A stretch of 64,000 bases of DNA. Source: Cololabis saira (Eukaryota > Chordata > Actinopteri > Beloniformes > Belonidae). This document shows, in pieces, positions 28,635-42,230 of the stretch (its first letter is position 1; each line of letters opens with the position of its first letter). The position numbers and the translations under genes are program-made. Location of the stretch: contig NC_084597.1 of the NCBI RefSeq assembly GCF_033807715.1, positions 10,579,343 to 10,643,342 on the forward strand, written 5' to 3'. The notes beneath the pieces are model-generated. The model had not been told where the DNA came from. It did not search any database and saw only the letters and a list, made by a program, of their open reading frames with translations.

Positions 28635-29803
28635 ATATGTATATGTAAAAAAAAAAGATCTGTGACTCTTAGGTCTTATGGTTGGAGGTTTTCCTTTATC
28701 ATTTGCACAAAATCAAAGCATAAAAACATGCAGTGAAATGAAAAGGAGGGGGAATCTATCTCTCAACTCTCTCTTGTTAATTCGCAACCACCGTCTTTCA
28801 TCTCTCCATCCACTCTCAATTAAGCGGATGACGCAGTGCAGAAGCTGCAGACGGCAGAGTTTCACTGCAGCAGAAAAGCAGAGGAGCCGATAGGACACAT
28901 GATACCTCGGTCAGAGTCAGTGTACATGTCTGTGATGACACTATAACATCTGTTATGATGTGAGCAGAGCTTTTTTTCATCGGATATTATGCATTTAAAT
29001 ACTTACAGGTTCCAGACAGTGATGCCAGCAGCTAATCCTGCTTTGTCCTCAGTTTTATTTTGTCAGCCCACCAGTCTGCTTTAAACTAAAGCATATATCT
29101 GCTGAAATCACAGTGTTGAGGCTGTTTTGTACAACCAAGCTCCTCTGAAATCTTTTTTTTTTTTTTCTTATTCATGGATGGAGAAGGATAAAGGTATGTG
29201 GTAACGAAGCGCTGGGAATTTTATAGATGGAGTGGAAACTTGGCACAGAACTGCTGACCTGGACTTGATCTGAAGACGTGTTCTTCCAAAACATTAGGAA
29301 AAAAATGACTAAAAACGTAAAGTAGCATGATAAATTAAAAAAAAACAAAAAAAAAAAAAAAAACAGATCACCTGTCTGTCTATAGAAATCATGACTCTCT
29401 TACGTCCTGAGGAACCTGGCTTTATTTTGTGGAAATAACGCTGTTCTGGATCCTCTTACTGTGACCACTAAATCATTGTTAATGGCAAAAGTAGCAGCCT
29501 CCCAGGTGGAAATAAAAGTTCTGTGATGAGGTTGTAGAGTTTACAACTGATCACCTCTCATGTTGACTTAAAAACGTGATCCATGTTTTTTTTTTTTATG
29601 AAGACACAAGCCATAACTCTGTGTGGCCCATCAATGAGTATAGATTTTTCTGTCCTCCCAGCCGGTCGAGGCAGACTCTTCCTGAATCTGATTCTGTCGA
29701 AGGTTTCTTCCTGTTAAAGGGGAGTTTTACCTTCCCACAGTCGCCTGGTGCTTGCTCAGGACATTTTGATGCAGTCTGCTAGTTCCCTTAGCAAAGTATT
29801 AAT
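27863..29803. other. mapk10 intron, with an L2-like LINE tail fragment
   Basis: It contains an A-rich run (28350-28370), an (AT)n run (about 28600-28631) and, at about 29600-29795, a fragment with GAGGCAGACTCTTCCTGAAT and TTTCTTCCTGTTAAAGGGGA, the wording of a widespread fish LINE 3' end. No exon is seen. Confidence 0.6.
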
Positions 29804-31266
29804 TAGGGTCCGAGCACTTACAGTGCGAAGGCCCTATTGTATCTGTAGGAATTCTCGTTTTTCTGACGAAAGGAGGGCCCTTTCTTCCCCCTAAACATGC
29901 CCCAAAAAACACCAAATTTTGCACGTAAGCCACGCCTGGCGAAAAATTTGATATTTCATGGTTTGCATTAATGGGCGTGGCCTAATGGCTCAACAGCGCC
30001 CCCTAGAAAACTTTGTGCCTCAAGCCCCACAATACGGTTTGACGTACATGCACGGAAATCGGTACACACCTGTATCATGGCACAACTCAAAGAAAAGTCT
30101 CTTGGCGTCATGGCCGAAACCGAACAGGAAGTCGACCATTTTGAATTAATCGTGTAATTTTGGCGCAATTTTTGCCATTCCTTCAGCAATTAATACGGCC
30201 CGAACCGTAACGTACACCCAGGTGTGTTATACATCAAAATGTGCGTCTCCATCCTGCGACGACGCGCATTACTTTTCTCAGTCAAAAGCGTTACTGTGGC
30301 GACACTAGATGCCAAAAAACGCGCCCCCCCTTCATCTGATTAGTCCATATTTGATAGTTCCCCAAAAGTCACAAAATTTTGCACGCAAGCCAGGCCTGGG
30401 GATAATTTTGATATTTCACAGTTTGCATTAATGGGCGTGGCCTAATGGCTCAACAGCGCCACCTAGAAAACTTTGTGCCTCAAGCCCCATAATACGGTTT
30501 GACGTACATGCACGAAAATCGGTACACACCTGTATCATGTCGCACCTTAAAGAAAAGTATTTTGGTGCCATGGCCGAAACCGAACAAGAAGTCGGCCATT
30601 TTGAATGAATCATGTAATTTTTCCGCAACGTGCACCCAGGTGTGTTATACATCAAAATGTGCGTATCGATCCTGCGACGACACCCATTACTTTTCTCAGT
30701 CAAAAGTGTTACCGTGGCGACGATAGATGCCAAAAAGCGCGCCCCCACTTCCTTAAACATAATTGGTGCAAATTAGCCCCGCCCCTTCTTCTGATTGGTC
30801 AATATTTGATAGTTCCTACTTTCTGCCATAACTTTTGAACGAGTTGTGATAAAGACATGTGGGTGGTGTCATCAGACTCGGTATTGAGTACTTGACCTTC
30901 ATTGGCATGAATTAGCCCCGCCCCTTCTTCTGATTTGTCGATACTTGATAGATCCTATTGTCTGCCATAACTTTTGAATGGTATGACATACAGAGTCGTG
31001 GATGGTGTCATCAGACTCGGTTTTGACTCCTTCACCTTAATTGGTGCAAATTAACCCCACCCCTTCTTCTGATTCATCGATATGTGATAGTTCCGATTTT
31101 CTGCCATAACTTTTGAATGGTTTGACATAGAGAGTCGTGGCTGGTGTCATCCGCTAAATGTCCAGCCCTGAAGAATCTACATGCAAGTCATACAAGCTTC
31201 CACTGCAGCACGCCTGAACGTGCACAAGGGTGCGAGGGCCCGTTCATCGCTGCTTGTAGCTTTAAT
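29804..31266 (+). repeat. Interspersed repeat related to the 1-5670 composite
   Basis: It begins TAGGGTCCGAGCAC and GTGCGAAGGCCCTATTGT and ends GCGAGGGCCCGTTCATCG CTGCTTGTAGC. Two sub-blocks of about 430 bp (about 29895 and 30360) carrying ATTAATGGGCGTGGCCTAAT follow each other, then three copies of a TTCTTCTGATT / CTGCCATAACTTTTGAA block of about 130 bp. The TTGCCACGG-type core matches the 1.55-kb units at 1541-4639. AAT-type flanks suggest a short target duplication. Confidence 0.78.
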
Positions 31267-31630
31267 TATTATTGTTATTTTATCAGCTTTGTATTAATTT
31301 GACTAATTTAGTTGAACTTTATCATTGAATTATATAAACAAAGTGGAATTGAGTAGATTGATGAAACGCGGTAGCCTTCAAGAATTTTCCTGAGGAGCCC
31401 AATTAACCCAAACCTTAATCCCCTTTGTCTCATTACACACCGTGACTGTGTCCCACAGCTCTTGTTGATGTTGTTTTCAACCAAGTGAAGTTACACAACT
31501 AAATTCCATGTTCCTGTCACTGTGTAACCCCCCCCCCCGCTCCCCCCTGTGTGCTTGCAAAAAACTATAATTGTGCCCCTGCCAGGACTTTTTTTACGTT
31601 GTAACCCCCCGCTGCTGTTGATTCCCTTAG

Positions 31631-31778
31631 CACAGGTGCAGCCGTGAACAGCAGCGAGAGCCTCCCTCCCTCCTCCTCCATCAACGACATCTCCTCCATG
31701 TCCACCGATCAGACCCTGGCCTCAGACACTGACAGCAGCCTAGAGACCTCCGCGGGACCCTTGGGGTGTTGCAGGTGA
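31631..31778 (+). CDS. mapk10: mapk10 last coding exon with two competing acceptors
   Basis: Two AG acceptors lie 5 nt apart (31629-31630 and 31634-31635). Starting at 31636 the frame reads [20 protein letters not shown], then [20 protein letters not shown] and GPLGCCR with a TGA at 31776-31778: the long, 54-kDa-type JNK3 tail. Starting at 31631 the added CACAG shifts the frame to AQVQP and a TGA at 31645-31647: the short, 46-kDa-type tail (mammals: AQVQQ). [20 protein letters not shown] confirms JNK3. The C-terminal CCR cysteines are palmitoylation sites in mammalian JNK3. Confidence 0.96.
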
Positions 31779-34700
31779 CTAGCCGCCTGCCTGCGCAACC
31801 CCATGTTCTTCCGACGGTGAACAACCCAGAGAGATGACCGACAATAAAAATAAATTAATATTGAAAAAGAAACAAAAAATACAAAATAAAAATGCAGAAA
31901 AAATAGAAAAGTTCAAGATGAATATATTCTGAGCGAAAACATAAGCTTTGGAAACACAGAATCAGAAAAATCTAAAGCCTGTGCATTGTCATTGAAAACA
32001 GCAGTGGTATTTAAACTGAAGTACATGAGCTGAGATATATGGTTATGATCCTCTAGTTGCTTTGCTTATATTACCCCACATATCTTGTATATGGCATCCA
32101 AAACAAAATGACCAAGTGCTTAGACGTGCATCTCCTGTAAAGTACATATTGGCTGAATGCTGGGCTCACGATTCCTTCAGAAAAGCATTTATGCTACGAC
32201 CGTTGTGGCAAGACGGACTGTCATTATACTCACCACTACTGCAAACTCTACCCTCCTCTGTATTCAGTTCTTAACTGATGACATCGCTGTATTCGAGCCT
32301 CTCGGCTCGGCCCGAGACGCCCCTCGCCTCCACCTGAACACAATCCCAAAATGTAAGGTTGCCTGATTTGTGTGTTTTTATTGTAGTTTGTGTGCAGGGA
32401 ACGTGCAGTCGCTCTCATCCATAGCGGCGCTCCCCCTGAGTTACTTGTAAATACTGTAATTCTGTACAGCTGAAGAGAAAACAGTGTGGGACTGACGGCC
32501 AGTACACTGGGATTTTCTTTTTTCATTTCTTTTTTCTTCTTTTCTTCTGACTAGCACACACCTTGCCGCATTTCCACCTCAGCTGCCCCCCCCCGCCTAT
32601 CGCTATAGTCCTGCATGATTAGATTTAAGCAGCGCTGATCTCACTGTATGCTAAAAAAGAGTCTGCATCCAGACTTTTGTCTATGTACATTATAAATGAA
32701 CTGAACTCCAGACGATGATGGGAGGTGTCTGCAGGTGTGTCTACGTGTGTTTGTCAGCCACAGGCACGCCGAAAAAAGATTAAATTGTCAGGTGATAACT
32801 CGGAAATAAATTAGTTTGACTGTGCTCACGTCTCGTAGGAAAAGCCTGATTTGTGAGTAATCTGTTTATTTTCCTCGGCAGGCCCACAGTCCTGCATAGT
32901 GTATCATTAACGCCTTCAAGGCAAAGGGAATGGATCTTTTTAGATGTGGCGTGACCACAAAGAGACTTCTCCTATTTGAATCTTTTAAAAACTTTTTTAT
33001 ATGAGACATTATGTGAAACGGTGGGGAGGTTAAAGGCAGGTGAGGAGTGTTAACTTCGTAGCAGTTACTCGCTACATTATTAAAATTATATTATAGAAAC
33101 ACGCCCTGGGAGAGCACATCTGTCAGTTTTGTTAAACACCTGATTTCTCAAAGGCAATCTGAATATGGTACATAATTTTTTTGGAATGAAGCATTCAGGA
33201 TGCAGAAATGTTGATGTTTTATTTCCCTTTTTTCTAATTCTTATCTCTCGCAACAGCAACTGTGCAAACTGATCTGAAGTTACCGCAAGTGTGCACAGTA
33301 TTTCTGCCAGACTGGAATCAGTGGAGAAAATGTGCTCAAGTTGTTAAAAAAATATATTAAAAAAACTTTATATTGATCCATTCTCCTAATTATAAACACA
33401 AAAAAAGGCCATCCCAACGTATTGGCAAAGCAGAAACACAGTTAAACCTGACTGTATTTCTATGTAGTTTTTTTTCTTCTTTGATCACATCACTCCCATT
33501 ATCTGCATCATCTCCTTGTCTTAATTTCAGTCTCATTAACTGAGACTCTGAAAATGATTGGCGCCTCACCGAGGAGATCCAGAAGTCCAGCTCCCATTCT
33601 GAAAGCTTTCTGCTTTAAATAACCTGTAATTCTGCAAGAAATCAAACGGGCAGCCTAAAGCTACTAAAAAAGGAAAACCCAGGGGGGAGGAAGGTTTAGT
33701 TGGTTTCCATACAAAGTTGATGAATACCTTTTTCAAAAATGTCTGTTACAAAATCAACAGTGAGCTTCTTTATGAACATTTCTTTTCGTTTTTTTCCCCG
33801 ACTCCGATAGCCGAAACGGCTGTAACGTCTCTGGGAAAAGGACACGTTTATTGAAGTTTGAGTGAAGCAGATAATTGTATGAATTAGGAGCGTGCTTTAC
33901 CTGGCCAGCCAGACACAAATTATTTAAACAACCTCTAAGTACGTCCATGCTATAATAACTGTTTGTGCGAACAGAGCGATTTTAAAACTAGTTCAACTGA
34001 TTTGCATGAACAAAGCAAACAGAGGAGGGTTTAACTGAACTACACTGCTTTGAGGAAAATTCACGATGCAGATATTTTATAGTTTGGTTACACTGAAGCT
34101 CCAGACTAAGATAAAAAACATGAAGTGTAGCAACTTACTCGTGCTAACAATGCCGCCAAGCTTATGCCGAAGGGAGCTTGCTTGCTAGCACGGGAGGAAG
34201 TGAGACAATCTGGTGGTAATAATCCGTGTCGATTCATTTTAGCTGAAGGACTGTAAAAGTAGCAGGGGAAAAATAACGCAATTCCGATTAACTCCCTATC
34301 ACCATGGCTCTGTGTTTGGCTACAAAACAGATCCAAGGCATTGCTAAGTAGTTTCTCATACAGTCTAGTAAAAAAACTACATGTTCATCACCTTATCAAT
34401 GTGATTCTCCTAAATGTAGCATCCACAACATCCACGGGGATGCATTTTAACTTAACCTTTCACTAAATAAGTACAGTTTTTCACCTCAATATACTTAAGT
34501 TGTTAGCTTTAGTTCTGCAAATTGTCATGATGGACGCAGATTGTTACCTAGCTGTCGGTTACACAGGTAGATGGTGTGGTTGGCTTATTTTGGATAAGCT
34601 GTTTAGGGCTATAAATTGTATATTGGTGTTGGCGCAGGGCTGGTTTCAGCTCACTTTAAACATCCTCATTGCTATTTCACTTGGATGGGATTTAAGGTCT

Positions 34701-35707
34701 AAAATATTTATCAAGAACACAACTGTCGAAGAGTTAGAGCTGTGAAACGGTCCAACGACACAATTCAATGCAGCATAGTTGTCAGTTGTGAGCATGTTTT
34801 AAGACGTTCTTGTTTTTACACAAAGAATACGTTTCCAAGCAAATCTCTGAATCTGCTTTACTCAGATTTTAATGGAAATCATCGCATGTGTCTTGAAGCC
34901 CATGAAAACACATGCAGGCATTTTTGTAAATATCACTATATTTACATGTTCACGTGTGCACTTGGTTCAAAAAAATAGATATTCAGCCACTATTTAATAG
35001 GAGGAAATGAGGAAACGAGGAAACGGCACTAAAAAGGGAGATATTTCTCAACAATAGGCCATCAACTGCAGCTTAACTCTGTGGTCCAGCCGCCGCAGCG
35101 ATGCCATTCCCCTTTTTGCGTGGATGTGTTCGTACAATTTCTTTAAAAGACTTCAAAAAGTTACTTTGTTAACACTCCTTCATCCTGCGGCCCGAGCAGA
35201 GCCCGGGGACCACACACAGTTACCGTCACGGAGCCGAGCGGGCCACTGAGGTTGGCTTCTCCAGTATAAGCGACGGTCGGCTTGGCTTTCTGTTCAGGGT
35301 CTGGCCGGGGCAATCTTTCAAAAAACAGGGTGCAACTTTAACAGTTTCTTTATTTTTTTTCTTTTTCTTTTTAAAATGTTTTGAAAATGTTCAGATGAAT
35401 TTCTTCACAAAGGGGTCCAGAGCTCGAGTCACAAACACACACTCAGTTTTTTCTACAGGGCATTTTGAACCATGTAACCACACTCTTTCCAAATCTGAAA
35501 CGTGTTTCCGGTCACTGAGTAGAAACATTGAAATGTATTTCTTTTTCTTTTTAGAAAAAAATATTTATGAATGTGATCTTTTTATAAGACATCCCTCCAG
35601 ACTATTCTGTTGTGATAAAAGGTGCTTCTGGTCCTGGTTAATGCGCCTGAAGTAGAAGATTCAAACACACAAACAGCTGGGTTGCACAAAAACGCATGTC
35701 ACTGCAG

Positions 35708-35870
<163 letters not shown>

Positions 35871-35977
35871 ATTTGTGCAAACCGTTCATCCTAAAATGCA
35901 TTGCTTGCATCTGCATGCATCTGAACAAACTACTTTACAGCTTATGTATTTTTTTTAAAAGTTACATTCAAGAGCAT

Positions 35978-36472
35978 TACGACGGAGTATTAGGGCCAAA
36001 CAAAAAAACAAAAAAAGGAAATTACGAGAATAAAGTCATAATGTAATGAGAATAAAGTCGTAAAATTACGAGAATAAAGTCGTAAAATTACGAGAATAAA
36101 GTCATAATATTACGAGAATAAAGTCGTAATATATTATAAATATATATATATAACTTCACAAGATGCTCAATATTCCTCATTTTAACACAGGGAGAAGCTC
36201 TTCCTGTTAGAGTTCTCATAAATTATATTCTCATAATATTACGACTTTATTCTCGTAATGTTACGATTTTATTCTCGTAATTTTACGACTTTATTCTCGT
36301 AATATTACAACTTTATTCTCATAATATTACGACTTTATTCTATTACGACTTTATTCTCGCAACATTACGACTTTATTCTCATAATTTTACGACTTTATTC
36401 TCATTATATTATGACTTTATTCTCGTAATTTCCAATTTTTTTGTCTTAGTTTGGCCCTAATACTCCGTCGTA
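35978..36472. mobile_element. MITE with TACGACGGAGTATTAGGGCC ends, copy 1
   Basis: Terminal repeats TACGACGGAGTATTAGGGCC and its complement. A 7-bp direct duplication AGAGCAT is at 35971-35977 and 36473-36479. Between the ends, units of about 20 bp reading ATTACGAGAATAAAGTCGTA repeat in direct orientation on the left and inverted on the right, giving a giant hairpin. The second copy is at 48824-49497. Confidence 0.88.
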
Positions 36473-37310
36473 AGAGCATAACTGTAGTGCAACTGCTTTT
36501 GAGAATCTGGATGGAAAAACAAGCGCAGTTGTGCGTTCAGAAATGGTTTGTGTGTTTATTGATGTTCAGTCACATTAACCACTGAATTAGAAATGTCAAC
36601 TATCAAGTCTCCTAATTTTTGTCAAGAAGATATTAAAGTGATCTTTTTTGTGTGTGTGTGTGTGTGTGTGTATAGACTACAGGATTAGTAATACGCTGAC
36701 TGACTTGTCATTGAGCCATATTATAATTATTGCCAATATGAAGAAAATGATTAGACGTCACACGTTGAGATACGTCTTGTACTTCAAAATCTTTGGACTC
36801 AGCGTCATTGATACCAGAGTTTTGGATTTTCAAGTCTTTTCTCTCAAGCTATATTGTAAATAATAACAATCCAACAATGCAATAAACACTTCATTGCACT
36901 TAGACAGGGAGGCCAGCTTCAAAGGTCAAGCAACGCTACGATGTTTTGAGTCTGAATTGTGGAACTCTGCGACAATGAAAATCTGTATAGCTCATCTGAA
37001 TCAGGTGAGGTTGTTCCTCGGTTCTTTTCTGACTCCTTCTCTCTAGTTTCTTTTATTCCGTGCTGTTTTAATGAATCATTCTTTTGACATTGTCAGGTTG
37101 AAAAAAAAGAAAAAGAAAAAAAAAAGAACTGTGTCTGTTTCACGCTGATCTCAAAGCTTCAGGCTATAGCGTTTCAAATAAAAGTAAAAACAAATGCAAA
37201 TTTAAAAAAAATACTGAAAGCTGTTACTGTAAACACAACATTTTAAAGGAACTGTGTATGTACAAATAGTATATGTATGTGATTGAAAATAAACAAAACC
37301 TTTGATCTTG

Positions 37311-37531
37311 GACGTTGTGCGTTTTTTTTCTTGCTTTTTGCTGATGATGAATAATAATAAAAATCATTATAGTAAGTTTTTGTCAAATACAACCTCATTT
37401 GAGTAACAACATAATTCATTATGAATTAATTAGAAATATTTATTTATAATTAAACCATCACTTATTTAACAAAAATAAAGCCATTTAGGTAAAATCATGC
37501 AGGCAACACTAAGTAACCGTTTCCATAGGAT
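37311..37531. other. mapk10-arhgap24 intergenic sequence
   Basis: AT-rich, no features seen. Confidence 0.5.
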
Positions 37532-37535
37532 TTAA

Positions 37536-38145
37536 AGGGAAAGTTCCGTTTTTCACAACCTGGACCTTATTTCTGGCATTTTTTATGGTCGTATACTCAC
37601 CCAGGCAAGTTTGGTGTCATTTGGAGTCTGCATGACGTCATCTCTGTGCGCGCACTCTGTCCTCCGTTCAGTGAGCTCTTCAGCCGTATACTTTGGCTCA
37701 AAACGGTAAGGACGTCCATCATATTCAAAGTCGTCGTCCACAACCTCAGAATTTGACAAATATTCAGACATGTTTCAAATAACTAACAGTAAACTAACAG
37801 TAGCAAACTCCAGCTGTACACATCATGCAGGTCAGAGGTCTTGTTTACAAACTGATTTATTTGTTACACACACAGCCCCGGATGTAGACAACAGGTCCTG
37901 GAAGCAGATCTAGTGATTCATAAAAGAAATGAACGAGTTTCGCGGCAATCATGTGTTATTTAGACGCTGCATCGTCTGTGTCCCGCTGTGCCCCGTTCAC
38001 TACCGTTATATGGAGAAGCGGCTCGCAAAAAAACCCCTAATATCTTCCGAAGGACTCCAAATGATACCAAACTTGCCTGGGTGAGTATACAACCATAAAA
38101 AATGCCAGAAATAAGGTCCAGGTTGTAAAAAACCGAACTTTCCCT
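37536..38145. mobile_element. Full-length TTAA-flanked MITE with coding relic
   Basis: TTAA at 37532-37535 and 38146-38149; ends AGGGAAAGTT and AACTTTCCCT. The terminal inverted repeats extend through CCTGGACCTTATTTCTGGCA and CTCACCCAGGCAAG, about 90 bp. TTAA duplication with AGGG...CCCT ends fits the Kolobok superfamily better than piggyBac. On the minus strand, 37583-37771 reads DDDFEYDGRPYRFEPKYTAE, similar to the YRFEP-type N-terminus of proteins common in fish genomes, so the element may have captured or retained a coding fragment. Confidence 0.78.
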
Positions 38146-38149
38146 TTAA

Positions 38150-39228
38150 GTGAGTAAGCTCAAGCAAGATGCTGTTATCAGTTAGCCCTTAAAGAACTTT
38201 AGACCTCTTTAAAAGCTGATATTTCAGTGGTTTGCCACTTTCAGTTGTGCTTTAACACAATGCCAAAAAGGAAAGACCTGCCTTTAAAGAAGCTTTTGTT
38301 TCTACACTTCAGTTTGGAAAGGCTGTAAATAAGAAAGGGAGATACGTGTGTTTCCGCTATTAAAGCGGCATCTACTAGCTACTGAACCATGAGTGTATTC
38401 TATTTCCTAGATGATTTTCCTTTCTTTCATGCTTCGATTTAGTTTAATATATAATAGCAGTCAAAAAAAAAACTTGTGGTTTGTCTGAGAATGTTTTTGT
38501 CTGGTGACAACTCATTGCGATCAGATGAGTTTTATTGTTTTTACATATTTTGAGAGCTATATGCTAAAATCTTTTCCAGCAGAATGAGTACCCTGATAGT
38601 GCTAAATGAAATAATTTTCTTTCCCGTTTCTTTTCAGTAAGGAAAGTAATAGCTGTGCAGAATAATCTGGTGTGTAAATAAGCATGAGCTTTCTGGGAGC
38701 TAGTGTTTTCTTATCTCCCACTGCAAATCACAATTGGGAAGAGCACACTAGTCCTTAACAGGATAAAAGTCAGAGGAAACACAGGAGAGGATGCAGGTCT
38801 GTTGGATGAGAAGCCTGAAGGGAAGTCTGTGAACCGGGGTCTTTATCATTAGGAACTTCCTTGAAACATCTGGAAGTGCCGCTTCCTCTTGAACAGGCTC
38901 AGGATGTCTTACCTGGTCGCACATCAAGGCGTAGACGATCTCGACTGGGTCACATAGATCAAGGTGTCAGATGGAAAGACCCTAAACATATGATGACGGA
39001 CTAAGATGCACCTTAAGGGGCATTAAAGAACTAAGCATCATTACATCACCAAAAACTTTACGTTTTTTTTTCTGCAATACTTAATAAAAAAGTATTTAGG
39101 ACTTACACAGCATCAACAATCAAATGTTTGATGCTTCACCACTTCATATGCTAATATTTGGTGGGGGAATATTGACTTTTGGATTGATACTCCAAAAATA
39201 TAAGTAAACAAGATTTCATGGCTCTAAC
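38150..39228. other. Intergenic sequence, no gene seen
   Basis: Between the two transposons. No feature was recognised. Confidence 0.5.
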
Positions 39229-39941
39229 CAGAGGTGTCAAAAGTATTCACATTCATTACTCAGGTAGAAGTATAGACACTAGAGTTTAAAAATACTCCTG
39301 TAGAAGTTGAAGTATCAACTCAAGTTTTTTACTCAAGTAAAAGTATAAAAGTACTGGTTTCAAAACTACTTAAAGTATAAAAGTAAAAGTAATGTAAGGT
39401 GGAAAAAAGCCATTAAGGACAAAAGTCATTGAAAATGAATGCATCTTAGTATAATGCAAATATATTAAAGAACCATATATGTGTACTATTGAGCATTAAC
39501 ATGTGTTTCAGAGAGCAGGAGATATGATGACTAGTTGCCTATAAGTATTGTAATGGTGCAAAAAGTCAAACTTCAGAGGCGTGTTATCATTTATCCTAAC
39601 CTTTATTGGAATGTACATCCAAGTTTAGTTGCAGGAATCTGAGGGAACGGATGTAAGAACAAAACTGGACAAGAACATCTGAAACAACCACAACCAAATT
39701 CACTCTATCCGGATGGAGCAATTTAACTGGATAGTTTGTTTTTTAAAGGCCGAAATGAAATAGAGTAACGAGGCTGTTTTTAAAATGTAAGGAGTAAAAA
39801 GTACAGATAATTGTGTGAAAATGTCAGGAGTAAAAGTAAAAAGTCGTCTGAAAAATAATTACTCCAGTGAAGCATGGATAACCAAAATTTCTACTTAAGT
39901 AAGGTAACGAAGTATTTGTACTTCGTTACTTGACACCTCTG
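39229..39941. mobile_element. hAT-type element with GCTCTAAC TSD
   Basis: The left end CAGAGGTGTCAAAAGTA is mirrored by TACTTGACACCTCTG, and the 8-bp duplication GCTCTAAC is exact at 39221-39228 and 39942-39949. AAGTAAAAGTAT-type repeats lie next to both ends. No transposase remains. Confidence 0.9.
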
Positions 39942-40067
39942 GCTCTAACAGTCATTTTTCATCCATCTCCACACTGAAAAGACACTTTTCACAAGTTTCA
40001 TTCATAATCATTTACAATCTTAAAATTCAATAAACTACAGAAACCGAGACTCACATGAAAATGCATT

Positions 40068-41804
40068 TTTATTCATATTGCCAAATTATTTTTCCTTTGA
40101 GTGTCAAGTATCACATCTTGAAAAACCTATGGCGACCTCATTCCTCCTCGCCTTTGCGCTCTGTTCAGATTCTGCTCTTTTGTGTGGGATTCACAGAACG
40201 AAGTGGGACTGTCAACTTGGCTTAGGCCTATTATTTTCCGGTGAAGGGTGCAAAATGAGAAGCGCAGGCTCCCGTCCCTTCTTTTGTTGTCGTCCCCCAC
40301 CACCGCCGCCGCCACCACATGCACACATTCCAGACATCCTGCAATGACCAGCAGCAGGTTTTAAATGGGAGCTGATCTCCAGCAGGGAAGAAGCAATTTG
40401 CAAATCTGCGAGCGCCAACAACCGTCTTCTGGCAGACATCAGATTCTTGTCTGTTGTCGGATGTCTTCTGTTTTGTACCCTTTGGTTTAAGGCTACATAA
40501 ATACGCAATATAAAGTCACTTAACATTCAGTCGCTGTTCATTTACCCTCGTGGACTCATGCACCATCATGCACGCTCTCGCTGCTGAACCTTGCAGGTGG
40601 ACTTTTAATGTTCTCAGTGCTTCAATCCCAGTTTTTCACAGTTAATGCAGCTGTGTTGGTAAATTTTGAGCTGCAGCGTGTTTTTCCAAGCCAAACATCT
40701 GTAGTGACAGGGAGGAAAAGCTTTTACAATTATCTGCTCATTGACTCAGATTATAAACTCATTTAGAAGAGCATTCATTGGAACCGCTGCATATGTCTTA
40801 ATGTCAAAAGGAAAACGTTATCGTCTCAAAAGTCTAAATTTAACGCATCCATTTTTTTTTCTTATCTGGGATTGAGGCCAGTGAGCCAATGTGCAAGACT
40901 TAAAAGTGAATTTTTCCGAGCTATACCCATCACAAATATCAGTCAAACCACAGTGCAGTCTAACAAGTAGTGTCTATAATTATTATCTACAAAATATTTA
41001 CAGAACAGGCTCTGTTTTTGGTCATGAGTAAATGCAACAGCACAGAAGCACAGGCACGTGTACAGCATACTCTCCTATTTATAATGGTACGCAAAACATT
41101 CAGTACCAACCTGTAGAGGCTAAACAGACACATTAAGTGCAAGGACAAATCTTGATATAAAATATCACACATTGATAACTTTGCTTAAATATCATTAACA
41201 TTTCAGTATTAACTTTCATATCTCTTTACAAACAACAGTTTTTTTTTCTGCATTGTTTCCCTCTATGTACACGAGCAGATACAGAAATACACTGAGCACT
41301 AACATGCTTTTGGTAAAATGTTAAAAATGAATAAAACCTGTAAAAGTTTGGTATGATTCTGCATTTTCAGGTCCAAGGTCTTTGTAAGCCCCCCCACCCC
41401 AATTCTTCACATTTTGCTTCCCCTCACACCTTTCCAGTCGCAGGAGCTAATGTAAAATAGTAGTACCCTGTGTCATCACAGACTGCTTCTTCGTTTATTC
41501 CACCTGCCAGTCAGATGAAAGAGCACCACGATGATTTCTGAGAAGGCTAGAGAGTGTGCATGAATTATTTAAATAATGCTACATACGGTTCAAAGTCACT
41601 GACGTCACACCAGGCGACGTTTATATTTATACAAATGGCTTTCATCAGCCTTATATCCCCCATTTCTTAAATTAAAACGAGCCGCTAACTATCCAATGTC
41701 ATTTTCCAACCTGCCAAATCTTTCACTCAGCAGCCAAATCCTGTTTCAAGTTCGTATCATGTAATAAACCACGTCCAGTCTCTTTCACTATTTCCAAAAC
41801 GTCC
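40068..41804 (-). other. arhgap24: Probable arhgap24 3' UTR
   Basis: Sequence following the arhgap24 stop codon. On the minus strand a possible poly(A) signal AATAAA is at 40068-40073 and another at about 41492-41497, so the UTR length is uncertain. No other coding region was recognised; the 104-codon frame at 40212-40526 arises from a (GGC/GGT) run. Confidence 0.45.
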
Positions 41805-42069
41805 TCACTGTATCCAGATGGTGTTGCTGCGCTCCGGCCGGCGAGGCTCCGCGGCTGTGCCGTTGCCAGCTGCAGTGAGGTCACTAAAAGTGGAGAAAAA
41901 CTGTTCCATCTCTTTCTGCAGCATCTGGTTCCGCCGCTCGGCGTCATCTTTGGCTCGCTCTGCGTTGCGCAGCTTGATCTCTGCCATGGTGTACTTCTTC
42001 CTCTCCTGATCCAGCTCCTCGTGGAGGCTCACCATCTCCGTCTCCAGCTCCAGGTTATGCTGCTCCAGG
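41805..42069 (-). CDS. arhgap24: arhgap24 (FilGAP) last coding exon: C-terminal coiled coil
   Basis: On the minus strand a CCTCACAG acceptor is followed by 265 nt to a TGA (41805-41807). The first base completes the Ser codon begun in the previous exon. The exon encodes LEQHNLELETEMVSLHEELD, QERKKYTMAEIKLRNAERAK and KEMEQFFSTFSDL, and ends ERSNTIWIQ, closely matching the FilGAP C-terminus. This coiled coil lets FilGAP dimerise and bind filamin A, which directs its Rac-GAP activity in cell spreading. The alternating charged/hydrophobic heptads are visible in the sequence. Confidence 0.96.
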
Positions 42070-42110
42070 CTGTGAGGGAAGTTTGCAAAGGATTAGTCGG
42101 CCATCTGACG

Positions 42111-42199
42111 TAGGGCTGGGCGATATATTGAGATTTTAATATATATCGATATATTTTCAAACGCGATATGGTACGAGACAATATCGTTTATATCGATTA

Positions 42200-42230
<31 letters not shown>

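Noticed and set aside
40212..40526. A Gly-rich 104-codon minus-strand protein
   Set aside because: It arises from a short GGC/GGT run in the probable arhgap24 3' UTR; no conserved motif.
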